Positions 35,238 to 42,651 of a DNA stretch of 64,000 nucleotides are shown here, one piece after another. Under the pieces are notes generated by a model, which worked only from the letters and a program-made list of their open reading frames with translations, did no database searches and was not told where the DNA came from. Position 1 is the stretch's first letter. The number at the start of each line of letters is the position of its first letter. This DNA is from Chitinophaga sp. CF418. Lineage in GTDB: Bacteria > Bacteroidota > Bacteroidia > Chitinophagales > Chitinophagaceae. The translations under genes and the position numbers were made by a program. The stretch is from contig NZ_FRCN01000007.1 of the NCBI RefSeq assembly GCF_900142925.1, forward strand, positions 62,001-126,000. Reading direction: 5' to 3'.

Positions 35238-35280
35238 GATATGATTGGGTTGGCTCCTGATTTTGTAAAAAAGTGAACTG

Positions 35281-36096
35281 TCAGATATTGACAAAGACGT
35301 TATTGATCCATGTATTGCTATTGAAATATGCTTTGGGAGATTGTTGGGTATACTGCCGGAATGTGCGGATCAGGTGGGACTGGTCGTAGTAGCCGGTTTC
35401 ATAGCTGCCGGCGGTATAATTTTCCTCAGGGTGTGCCTTTTGCCAGGCTACAAAATGATTGAAGCGGATGATATTGCTGACGGCTTTTGGCGTTAATCCC
35501 ACCTGCTTTTTAAACAGGGCGTCGAGATATTTTCCTGATACACCGGTGCGGTGCAGGAGCTGATCTACAGACACATTTCCTTTGTGCAGCATTATTTCGC
35601 CTATTGCGGCGTGTACATAATCGTAAGCGCCGGAAGGCTGTTCCAGCCTGGTGATCATCCCGGTAAGCAGTCTTTCGAAATGCCGGAAGGTTGTATGTGG
35701 ATGCGCTGTGATACAATCCATAAAACTGCCGGCAGGAAGAATATCACTCAAAGGTGTGATACCAGAAGACGGATCGGGGACTGGCATTTTCAGAAACGCG
35801 GATAATGTATGCGGATAGAAACGGATACCGTATAGACGTGCTCCCGGCATGAGTTGCAGCGTGTAGCTGGTGAGTGTTTGTCCGGCAATAAAAGCGGCAG
35901 GCTCTTCGATCCACGCAGTATCACTGAATTTTCGTTTGGCTACATGAGGGTGCAGATGGAAGATAATCTCATGATGCCCGTCGGGTAGGATATCCTCCTG
36001 GTAAGGCTGCGGAAGGTTTGCAGGGACTTCCAGGTACCAGCAGTTTTTGACCAGATGGGTCAGATTTTGAGGAATATAGGTTTCTATCAGTATCAT
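35281..36096 (-). CDS. AraC-family transcription regulator
   Basis: About 271 residues from MILIETYIPQNL (36096); an ATG four codons earlier (36108) is also possible. The N-terminal DUF6597-type sensor (NCWYLEVPANLPQPYQEDILPDGHHEIIFHL) is followed by an AraC helix-turn-helix pair near 175-262 (VDQLLHRTGVSGKYLDALFKKQ and GYYDQSHLIRTFRQYT). It is divergent from the leader-ORF and ABC exporter region, so the exporter is a plausible target. It converges with the SDR at 34419 across 43 bases. Confidence 0.9.
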   Translation of the reverse strand: MILIETYIPQNLTHLVKNCWYLEVPANLPQPYQEDILPDGHHEIIFHLHPHVAKRKFSDTAWIEEPAAFIAGQTLTSYTLQLMPGARLYGIRFYPHTLSAFLKMPVPDPSSGITPLSDILPAGSFMDCITAHPHTTFRHFERLLTGMITRLEQPSGAYDYVHAAIGEIMLHKGNVSVDQLLHRTGVSGKYLDALFKKQVGLTPKAVSNIIRFNHFVAWQKAHPEENYTAGSYETGYYDQSHLIRTFRQYTQQSPKAYFNSNTWINNVFVNI

Positions 36097-36181
36097 AATA
36101 TAACACAAAAATTATCACTAAAATTGACAAACGGGAATAGCTTATTCGGATAAAATCCGTAATTTCATTACTCACTAAAGA

Positions 36182-36190
36182 AAAGGAGGT
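36182..36190 (+). promoter_or_regulatory. Strong Shine-Dalgarno of the leader ORF
   Basis: AAAGGAGGT, four bases before an ATG. Such full anti-16S matches are unusual in Bacteroidota, where most genes in this window have none. Confidence 0.75.
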
Positions 36191-36194
36191 ATTC

Positions 36195-36242
36195 ATGCAA
36201 TCTACAGAATATTCATGGAAACCTTCGGTTGGTATCGCCTAA
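36195..36242 (+). CDS. Leader peptide (15 residues) of a candidate attenuator
   Basis: ATG to TAA encodes MQSTEYSWKPSVGIA. It has the best ribosome binding site seen in the window. Its codons 11-12 (36226-36230, CGGTT) can pair with 36241-36245, and its stop codon is the first triplet of a segment (36240-36246, TAACCGG) that can instead pair with the 5' arm of the downstream terminator. In known attenuators this arrangement lets ribosome position decide termination. The peptide itself has no run of one amino acid, so response to translation-blocking drugs rather than to an amino acid is the more natural guess. It lies in front of a multidrug-type ABC exporter pair. Confidence 0.6.
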   Translation: MQSTEYSWKPSVGIA

Positions 36243-36319
36243 CCGGGTTGCTCCATAAAAAATATCTGGGACGCGGACGCGTCGAGGTCCTTCCGGTTAT
36301 GCCGGGAGGACTTTTTTTT
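36226..36319 (+). promoter_or_regulatory. Candidate transcription attenuator (mutually exclusive hairpins)
   Basis: Four segments: 1 = CGGTT 36226-36230; 2 = TAACCGG 36240-36246; 3 = CCGGTTA 36293-36299; 4 = CCGGGAGGAC 36302-36311. Pairings 1:2 (five pairs plus wobbles), 2:3 (seven pairs plus a wobble) and 3:4 (ten-pair terminator) exclude one another in the order needed. A further hairpin GACGC-GGAC-GCGTC (36270-36283) sits in the 2:3 loop. The folding is read by eye. Confidence 0.6.
36287..36319 (+). terminator. Rho-independent terminator inside the exporter leader
   Basis: Ten-pair stem (36287-36296 with 36302-36311, one G-T wobble), five-base loop, then eight T. No full-size gene precedes it on this strand for over 1 kb, so it ends the short leader transcript. 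Confidence 0.85.
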
Positions 36320-36456
36320 CTGATCATACAATATTTGTTTCTACCGTTCGTCCACTTATCAAGCGCATTAACCCAACGCCCTTATACCTGCGTATTATAA
36401 TGCTCTATTTTTAGTTTAAATTGGCCTTTTGCAGTAAATAGGTCTGCCAGCTGCCA

Positions 36457-36464
36457 TATATTTG
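36457..36464 (+). promoter_or_regulatory. Possible second promoter (-7 box) of the exporter
   Basis: TATATTTG matches TAnnTTTG nine bases before the exporter ATG. No TTG lies at the usual 19-20 base distance (the nearest ends at 36431). If used, it would bypass the leader. Confidence 0.4.
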
Positions 36465-36472
36465 TTAATGAT

Positions 36473-38230
36473 ATGAAGAAGACAAATACGCCTGTTGCCA
36501 CGACAGGGAAAGGAAATTCAGGATTGATGTCGTTGTTGCGCCCTTACAGAGGACAATTATCCTTACTGATCCTGATGGCTTTATGTAGCAATGGATTGAG
36601 CCTGGTTCTGCCAGCGCTGACCGCCAAGGGTATCGATGCCTATTCCAAAGGGACATTGGTAGTGAGGGAGCTTGTAACCGAGTTCATCGCTGCCGCCGCT
36701 GCTATTTTTATTTTCACTTACCTGCAAAGTATCATTCAGACCTATATGGCTGAAAAGGTGGGACGCAGGTTGCGGACTTCTCTTGCTGAGAGAGTTTCGC
36801 GGCAGGATTATTCGTATATACAGCAGGTAAATCCCTCGAAACTGCTCACGAATCTTACGGGCGATGTAGACAGCATTAAGGTCTTCATATCCCAGGCTAT
36901 TATTTCCATCGCCTCTTCTGCCTTTATGATCATCGGCTGCTGTATACTGCTGCTGAGTCGGGACTGGAAGCTGGGGCTGGTCATACTTTCTATTATTCCT
37001 TTTATAGCGATCGCTTTCTGGACGGTACTGAAAAAAGTGCGGTCGATGTTCCGCATCAGCAGAGAGGTGGTAGATAAGCTGAATAAGACGATTAACGAGA
37101 GTATTACTGGTGCGGCCCTGATCAGGGTAGTGAATGCACAGCAACTGGAATATGACCGTTTTATTGCGCCGAATGGGGAGTCAAAAACGCTGGGCATTGC
37201 GATAGTCCGCATGTTTGCCGGCCTGGTACCGGTTATCAGTTTCCTGGCCGGTATGTCGATATTGTCAACGCTTCTGCTGGGAGGACATTTTGTGATAAAA
37301 GGGGAGATGTCGCTGGGCGACATTGCCGCTTTCAACAGTTATATCGCCCTGCTGATCTTTCCGATCATCGTGATCGGGTTTATGAGTAACCTTATCGCAC
37401 AGGCATCGGCTTCTTACCAGCGTATCAGCGAGGTGTTGTATGCACCGGAAGTGCAGGATAAGGGAACTGTAAAGAAGCAACTGGAGGGCGATGTGGCGGC
37501 GGAGAATATCGTCCTGTCCATGGAGGGTAAGCCGGTGCTGAAAGATGTCTCTTTCTCGGTGAAAGCGGGTACCCGCACAGCTATTATCGGTCCGACAGCC
37601 GCGGGTAAAACGCAGCTGCTGAATGTGATCGTAGGATTGCTGAAGCCGGAGAGCGGGCGTGTATGCTATGATAATACTGACCTGAATGAATATGATAAAG
37701 CAGGCCTGTTACAGCAGGTGGGACTGGTATTCCAGGATAGTATTGTGTTTAACATGAGCCTGCGGGAGAATATAGCGTTTAACGAGACCGTAAGCGAGGC
37801 TACCATGCAGCAGGCGATTGCTACGGCAGAGCTGAAAGAGTTTATAGCAGGATTGCCTGAAGGATTGGAAACGGTGGTATCGGAGAGAGGTACGAGTCTT
37901 TCCGGCGGGCAAAAGCAACGTATCATGTTGGCGAGAGCGCTGGCTATTAATCCGCGTATCCTGCTGCTGGACGACTTTACTGCGAGAGTGGATGCCAATA
38001 CCGAGCAAAGGATACTTGAAAACGTCCAGGAAAATTATCCGCACCTGACGTTGATATCTGTTACACAAAAAATATCATCTGTAGAACATTTTGACCAGAT
38101 CATTCTGCTGATGGATGGCGAAGTAATAGCTGCAGGCGCCCATCCGGAGCTGATGCAGACATGTCCTGAATACGTACAGATCTTTAATTCCCAACGTAGT
38201 ACCAGCAATTATGAATTACAACCTGAATAA
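36473..38230 (+). CDS. Heterodimeric ABC exporter half, degenerate-site subunit
   Basis: 585 residues. A six-helix type IV exporter membrane domain (about 25-310) is followed by an ATPase domain with Walker A GPTAAGKTQ (about 370), Q-loop FQDS, canonical signature LSGGQKQR, and Walker B LLLDDFTARVD in which Asp replaces the catalytic Glu. This marks the subunit whose Walker B belongs to the non-hydrolysing site, as in BmrC, TM287-type and TAP-like pairs. It overlaps the next gene by 20 bases, so the two are translated together and form a heterodimer for drug or lipid export. Confidence 0.93.
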   Translation: MKKTNTPVATTGKGNSGLMSLLRPYRGQLSLLILMALCSNGLSLVLPALTAKGIDAYSKGTLVVRELVTEFIAAAAAIFIFTYLQSIIQTYMAEKVGRRLRTSLAERVSRQDYSYIQQVNPSKLLTNLTGDVDSIKVFISQAIISIASSAFMIIGCCILLLSRDWKLGLVILSIIPFIAIAFWTVLKKVRSMFRISREVVDKLNKTINESITGAALIRVVNAQQLEYDRFIAPNGESKTLGIAIVRMFAGLVPVISFLAGMSILSTLLLGGHFVIKGEMSLGDIAAFNSYIALLIFPIIVIGFMSNLIAQASASYQRISEVLYAPEVQDKGTVKKQLEGDVAAENIVLSMEGKPVLKDVSFSVKAGTRTAIIGPTAAGKTQLLNVIVGLLKPESGRVCYDNTDLNEYDKAGLLQQVGLVFQDSIVFNMSLRENIAFNETVSEATMQQAIATAELKEFIAGLPEGLETVVSERGTSLSGGQKQRIMLARALAINPRILLLDDFTARVDANTEQRILENVQENYPHLTLISVTQKISSVEHFDQIILLMDGEVIAAGAHPELMQTCPEYVQIFNSQRSTSNYELQPE

Positions 38231-39971
38231 TACAGATAAAACAGAACAGAAAAGTACTTCAGGTAAGCGTCTCCTGAAATTACTGGCATATATCAAAACG
38301 GAGCACAAGGACCTGATCAGGGCATTCTTTATTATGATGGTCAGCCAGTCGCTGACGCTGACTGCGCCTTTTGTAATTGGTTATACGATCGACAATTATG
38401 TACAGACGAAGGACTTTTCGGGCATTCTCCTGTGCTCCGGTATCCTGCTGGGTATGTACCTGGTAAACTTTGGGTTTTCCTACTGGCAGAGCAGGATGAT
38501 GGGAGGAGTCGGTCAGCGTATGTTGTATAACCTCCGGAATGCGGTGTTTGTGAAGCTGCAGGAGCTGCCTATTGCATTCTTTAACCAGAATAAAACAGGG
38601 GATCTCATTTCGCGTATCAACAATGATACGGACAAGATGAATCAGTTCTTCTCACAATCCCTTGTGCAGTTTGCCAGTGGTATTATGTCGATGACAGGAG
38701 CTGGTATTTTCCTGTTGTGTATTAACATGAAACTGGGTGTGGCTACATTGTTGCCGGGCCTCATGTTACTGGTTTTCACCCGGCTGATATCTCCGCTGGT
38801 GAAGAGTAAGAATGCCGCCAATATGAAGAGTACGGGAGGATTGAGCGCAGAGATACAGGAAAGCCTGAGCAATTTTAAAGTGATCATTGCTTTCAACCGT
38901 CGCGATTATTTCCGTAAGCGTTTTGACCAGGCCAATCAGCAGAGCTACCGTACGGCAGTGTCGGCAGGGTTATTCAATAATATTTTTACGCCGGTCTTTT
39001 CTTTCTGCTCGCAGATGGCCATGCTGGCGGTATTGGTATATGGCATTTATCTGATCTCCGTAGGACAGTTTACCGTGGGATTGCTGATCAGTTATCTGTC
39101 TTATTCTAACCATTTTTATAACCCCATTCGTCAGCTGGCAGCCTTGTGGACGAACTTCCAGATGGCGATGGCAGGATGGGACAGGATTTCGCAGATCCTG
39201 GAACTTGAATCTGATCTGAAGGTGGTAGCGGCAGCGTCAGTGAAGGAAAATGCTCCGCTGATCAGTTTCAACAATGTAAATTTCCGTTATCCGGGAAGTA
39301 AGGACATTCTGCGGAATGTAAGCTTCAATATGGAACGCGGCAAGACCTACGCATTGGTAGGGCCAACAGGCGGAGGAAAAACGACTACTGCTTCCCTGAT
39401 AGCACGACTGTATGACCCTACAGCGGGAGAGGTGTTGCTGAACGGTAGGGATATCCGCTCGTATACGCCAGAAGAACGGGCACATAAGATCGGTTTTATC
39501 TTACAGGAACCATTCCTTTTCTCGGGTACCATCCAGGAGAATATCGTGTATGGAAACGAGCGATATGCTGCATATACCACCGCTCAGCTGGAAGAAGTCA
39601 TTGCGAAGTCAGGACTGGATACACTGCTGGAGAGATTCGAGGAAGGCCTGGCTACAAAGATCGTATCTGGTAATGACGGCATCAGCCTGGGACAGAAACA
39701 GCTCATTGCCTTCATGAGGGCGGTGCTCCGTGATCCGGACCTGCTGGTGCTGGACGAGGCCACTGCCAATATAGATACTGTGACTGAACAACAGCTGGAG
39801 GCTGTATTGCAAAAGCTGCCGGCCCATACTACCCGTGTGATCATAGCACACAGATTGAATACCATTGAGACTGCGGATGAGATCTTCTTCGTGAATAATG
39901 GAGAGATCGCCCGTGCGGGGTCCTTCAGTCATGCCATGAACATGTTGTTGCATCACGAGCGTAGCTCGTGA
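38211..39971 (+). CDS. Heterodimeric ABC exporter half, catalytic subunit
   Basis: 586 residues with the same layout as its partner. Walker A is GPTGGGKTT (about 381), Walker B LLVLDEATANID with the catalytic Glu, and H-loop IIAHRLNT. Its signature is degenerate (ISLGQKQL for LSGGQ). That is the exact complement of the partner: the degenerate site is built from the partner's Walker B Asp and this subunit's altered signature. The start lies inside the end of the upstream gene. It is convergent with the DUF1634 gene across 5 bases. Confidence 0.93.
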   Translation: MNYNLNNTDKTEQKSTSGKRLLKLLAYIKTEHKDLIRAFFIMMVSQSLTLTAPFVIGYTIDNYVQTKDFSGILLCSGILLGMYLVNFGFSYWQSRMMGGVGQRMLYNLRNAVFVKLQELPIAFFNQNKTGDLISRINNDTDKMNQFFSQSLVQFASGIMSMTGAGIFLLCINMKLGVATLLPGLMLLVFTRLISPLVKSKNAANMKSTGGLSAEIQESLSNFKVIIAFNRRDYFRKRFDQANQQSYRTAVSAGLFNNIFTPVFSFCSQMAMLAVLVYGIYLISVGQFTVGLLISYLSYSNHFYNPIRQLAALWTNFQMAMAGWDRISQILELESDLKVVAAASVKENAPLISFNNVNFRYPGSKDILRNVSFNMERGKTYALVGPTGGGKTTTASLIARLYDPTAGEVLLNGRDIRSYTPEERAHKIGFILQEPFLFSGTIQENIVYGNERYAAYTTAQLEEVIAKSGLDTLLERFEEGLATKIVSGNDGISLGQKQLIAFMRAVLRDPDLLVLDEATANIDTVTEQQLEAVLQKLPAHTTRVIIAHRLNTIETADEIFFVNNGEIARAGSFSHAMNMLLHHERSS

Positions 39972-39976
39972 TGTCA

Positions 39977-40375
39977 TCAGCCTCCCAGTCCGCTGAAAAT
40001 GCTGAATGTGATGACACTTAGGACAATGAGTGTGATTACCACATACAACTTATCCTTTTCCATGGCAAAAGCCAGCACAGAAAAGGCGATACGGGTGATA
40101 GGAGTCGCCAGCAGCACTACTACGCCCAGCTGGATGATGGCTCTGCCATCCAGTTGTAATACGCCCTGGAATATACCAGGTAAGTGTCGTACGTATTCCG
40201 GCGCACCGGTGAATTCTGTGTATGCGGGCAGGGCAGCGCCATGATTGATTAAGTAGATAATCCCCCCAATGAAGGCGATGATGCTGGAGGTGATTACGCC
40301 CCAGCGTAACTGCTGACCTATGAACATTTCAACGTCCCTTTCCTGCCAGAATGATTTCGAGAATAATCTTTTCAT
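39977..40375 (-). CDS. DUF1634 membrane protein
   Basis: 132 residues, three membrane helices (about 26-46, 81-101 and 111-130). The start QQLRWGVITSSIIAFIGG and GRAIIQLGVVVLLATPITRIAFSV fit the DUF1634 family, whose genes regularly stand beside TauE/SafE exporters. It starts four bases after the stop of the TauE gene, so it is the last gene of a GntR-TauE-DUF1634 operon. Role: probable accessory subunit of the exporter, by association only. Confidence 0.88.
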   Translation of the reverse strand: MKRLFSKSFWQERDVEMFIGQQLRWGVITSSIIAFIGGIIYLINHGAALPAYTEFTGAPEYVRHLPGIFQGVLQLDGRAIIQLGVVVLLATPITRIAFSVLAFAMEKDKLYVVITLIVLSVITFSIFSGLGG

Positions 40376-40379
40376 TTGC

Positions 40380-41216
40380 TTATAATTTCCCTGTAAAACC
40401 GTTATAGATCATTTCCAGCGCCAGTGCACTGATCACAACACAAAAGAGGATCCTGAGTTTGCGTGTATTCAGTTTCATCAACAACTTTGAGCCACCGAAT
40501 GCCCCTGCGAGTACGCCCAGTACTACCGGCATGGCGATGCCCGGATCGATATATCCGCGTTGGAGGTAGATCACCGCACTGGCGGCAGCCGTTACCCCGA
40601 TCATAAAGTTGCTGGTAGTAGTAGATACCTTGAAGGGTATGCGCATGACGCCATCCATTGCCAGTACCTTGAGTGCACCTGAACCAATACCCAGCAGACC
40701 GGAAACCACGCCGGCCACTGTCATCAGGGCATAACCACCTGCCACTCCGCGTACTTTATAGGGTACGTCCTGACCATTCACCGGGTAAGTGCTGTTAAGC
40801 CGCATGATGTTAGCTAGTTTGCTACCACTACCACCATCTCCATGCTCAGTTTTCTTTCTTAAGGTCATAACGGCAGAGAATAACAGCACAAAACCAAAGA
40901 GGATGGCCACCAGGTGCGTAGGCGTATATACAGCCAGTATTGCACCGACAATTGCGCCGGTAGTCGTTGCTATTTCCAGGAACATCCCTATGCGGACATT
41001 GGTAATACCTTCCTTAATGTATGCTGCTGCCGCTCCGGATGAGTTGGCGATCGAGGCTACCAGTGAGGCGCCTACTGCATAACGGATGTCGACATGAAAG
41101 ACGAGTGTCAGCAGGGGTATCAATACAACGCCCCCTCCCAGACCTGTAAGAGACCCCAGCATACCGGCCGTAAAGGCGCCGACCAGGAGAATTAATGTAA
41201 ATACGAGAATGGACAT
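40380..41216 (-). CDS. TauE/SafE-family anion exporter
   Basis: 278 residues with about eight membrane helices in two repeats, each opening with a glycine-rich helix (GMLGSLTGLGGGVVLIPLL and VSGLLGIGSGALKVLAM). This is the TauE/SafE signature. The family exports or imports sulfite, sulfoacetate or other small organosulfur anions. It sits between GntR regulator (11 bases upstream) and DUF1634 gene, so one transcript is likely, controlled by the GntR protein. Confidence 0.92.
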   Translation of the reverse strand: MSILVFTLILLVGAFTAGMLGSLTGLGGGVVLIPLLTLVFHVDIRYAVGASLVASIANSSGAAAAYIKEGITNVRIGMFLEIATTTGAIVGAILAVYTPTHLVAILFGFVLLFSAVMTLRKKTEHGDGGSGSKLANIMRLNSTYPVNGQDVPYKVRGVAGGYALMTVAGVVSGLLGIGSGALKVLAMDGVMRIPFKVSTTTSNFMIGVTAAASAVIYLQRGYIDPGIAMPVVLGVLAGAFGGSKLLMKLNTRKLRILFCVVISALALEMIYNGFTGKL

Positions 41217-41227
41217 GACAATTTTAT

Positions 41228-41884
41228 TTAGAAATTATTTTCAAGGATGGCCTTTACAGTCTGAATGGCCTTGTCGGATTGTTGTTGTGCGATGGCCGCG
41301 GCGAGCTGTACGTGCAGGTCGTGCGTTTGCTGGAACTGTGATACGTGCGGCTTTTCCCTTTGCCGAAAGCCATCCATGATCACGCTTGTGAAGGTCTGGT
41401 AGAGATCTGCCAGCACGCTGTTGTGGGAGGCTGTGGCCACGGCTTTGTGAAAGCGTATATCGGCGTCGGCACAGGCATCATAATTATCCGCAGTAATAGC
41501 CTGCCATCTTTCCTCCAGCAGGGACTGCAGGGTGTCGAGGTCCTCCTGACGCCGGTGCTGTACGGCCAGCTGTACTATTTCCACTTCCAGCAGTTGGCGT
41601 ACATGATTCACTTCCTGCATAGCGGCCCGTCTGAGTCTTTGATCCAGCGGTTCTGCGCTGGTTCTGGGTTCACAGACGAAAGTGCCTGCGCCTTGTTGTA
41701 CTTTCAATATTCCGGCATTGGAGAGCGTCTTGATCGCTTCCCGAATAGTAGATCTCCCTACGCCGAACTGCTCCATTAGCACAGGTTCCGGTGGGATGAG
41801 CTCTCCTGGCTTGTATTTTCCCAGGGAGATGTCCTGTTGTAGACTATATATGACCTGGTCGGCCAGTTTAATTGCTTTTGCCAT
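41228..41884 (-). CDS. FadR-subfamily GntR transcription regulator
   Basis: 218 residues. The winged helix (about 8-72, with PPEPVLMEQFGVGRSTIREAIKTLSNAGILKVQQGAGTF) is followed by an all-helical FCD ligand domain (about 85-212). Metal ligands of the FCD type can be seen as D (DADIRFHKAV, with His) and later His residues (ASHN and THDLH). It is the first gene of the operon with TauE and DUF1634. Palindromes in front of it (41890-41940) suggest autoregulation by an organic acid ligand. Confidence 0.92.
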   Translation of the reverse strand: MAKAIKLADQVIYSLQQDISLGKYKPGELIPPEPVLMEQFGVGRSTIREAIKTLSNAGILKVQQGAGTFVCEPRTSAEPLDQRLRRAAMQEVNHVRQLLEVEIVQLAVQHRRQEDLDTLQSLLEERWQAITADNYDACADADIRFHKAVATASHNSVLADLYQTFTSVIMDGFRQREKPHVSQFQQTHDLHVQLAAAIAQQQSDKAIQTVKAILENNF

Positions 41885-41889
41885 GATTA

Positions 41890-41940
41890 AACGTCTGATG
41901 TTTTACAAAGGTATGATGTTTGATTGAAACATCAGATGTT
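41890..41940. promoter_or_regulatory. GntR operator region
   Basis: AACATC-A-GATGTT (41928-41940) is a perfect palindrome; AACGTC-T-GATGTT (41890-41902) is the same with one change; a further half GATGTTT lies at 41915-41921. Their position just upstream of the gntR start and the 13-base size suit a FadR-type dimer site. Confidence 0.7.
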
Positions 41941-42150
41941 TAAATCAAAGGTTTGCTTGTAATAAATAGGGCACCTGGGGGTGATCTGGTACTAAATAAG
42001 CTTGCACTACAGTACAGATTCGGTTGCAGCTATAGCCTATAGGCTCTCTACTATAGCATTACAGGCACTATTCTATAGCGAACGCTATACAAAAGCAGGT
42101 GTAAAGCAGGACTATAGCGCCTGTAGGGTATAGGTGCGGGTATATTTGAA

Positions 42151-42274
42151 GCGATTCCCACCTGAAGCCATCATACTTATTGACTTCCGCTTATGTTTTG
42201 GGAGTGCTGTAATGTGTGCGATACTATTGTGCGATTCCTACCTGAAGCCATCATGCTTATTGACTTCCGCTTAT
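42151..42274. repeat. Direct repeat of 44 bases, period 80
   Basis: 42151-42194 and 42231-42274 (GCGATTCC.ACCTGAAGCC.. to GACTTCCGCTTAT) differ at two positions. The 36-base spacers are unlike each other. Confidence 0.85.
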
Positions 42275-42361
42275 AGCCTGGAAACTGTAATACCGGGCTG
42301 TAAGGCATTCAGAAATGCTTACCATCATCGTCCTGACAAGCAGGACCCAATATACTATCGT

Positions 42362-42536
42362 AGGGAGAGCGGAAGTAGCAGCGGTTTCAGATGGGAATGG
42401 CGGGCCTTCGGCTCTCGGGTGACACGACCGATGCCATTCAATCCATATTCAAAATCCTATTCGCTTGATAACGCTTAATAGCTATCCAGAGAGGCGCCGA
42501 CCGCCATCCCATTCTGAAACCGGAGCTACTTAGCGT
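42362..42536 (-). repeat. About 175-base dispersed repeat, right (inverted) copy
   Basis: Reverse-complement partner of 33345-33520, about 90 percent identical by eye, with the same imperfect terminal inversion. The two copies bracket 8.9 kb of regulator and transporter genes. Confidence 0.85.
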
Positions 42537-42597
42537 AAATTTTTAACAGCAAACAAACCATGCCGAAGCTAGAGAAGATAGGAGTTGTAAAAACAAC

Positions 42598-42628
42598 TGA
42601 GGCTCAGTGCCTTACACACTGAGCCTCA
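42598..42628 (-). terminator. Terminator of the desaturase gene
   Basis: Perfect 12-base stem TGAGGCTCAGTG (42598-42609) and CACTGAGCCTCA (42617-42628). On the minus strand it is followed by GTTGTTTTTAC. Confidence 0.88.
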
Positions 42629-42651
42629 TTATTTAAAGAAGGTGAATGATT

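Larger units (their letters stand above)
36109..36472. other. Leader region upstream of the ABC exporter pair
   Basis: A 364-base region between an AraC gene and the exporter genes. It contains a TTGACA hexamer (36124-36129), a small hairpin CGGAT-AAA-ATCCG (36148-36160), a 15-codon ORF with strong Shine-Dalgarno (36195-36242), a terminator hairpin (36287-36319), and a -7 box close to the exporter start (36457-36464). Confidence 0.75.
41941..42651. other. Repeat-rich intergenic region between gntR and the desaturase
   Basis: Over 700 bases without a gene. In order: short CTATAG-rich palindromes (42028-42115, including TATAGCG-AA-CGCTATA), a tandem 44-base repeat with period 80 (42151-42274), the right copy of the 175-base inverted repeat (42362-42536), and the desaturase terminator (42598-42628). 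Confidence 0.75.

Noticed and set aside
36215..36400. A 61-codon plus-strand ORF overlapping the leader peptide in another frame
   Set aside because: It has no ribosome binding site at its ATG and runs straight through the terminator stem and T-run. The 15-codon frame with the Shine-Dalgarno explains the site better.
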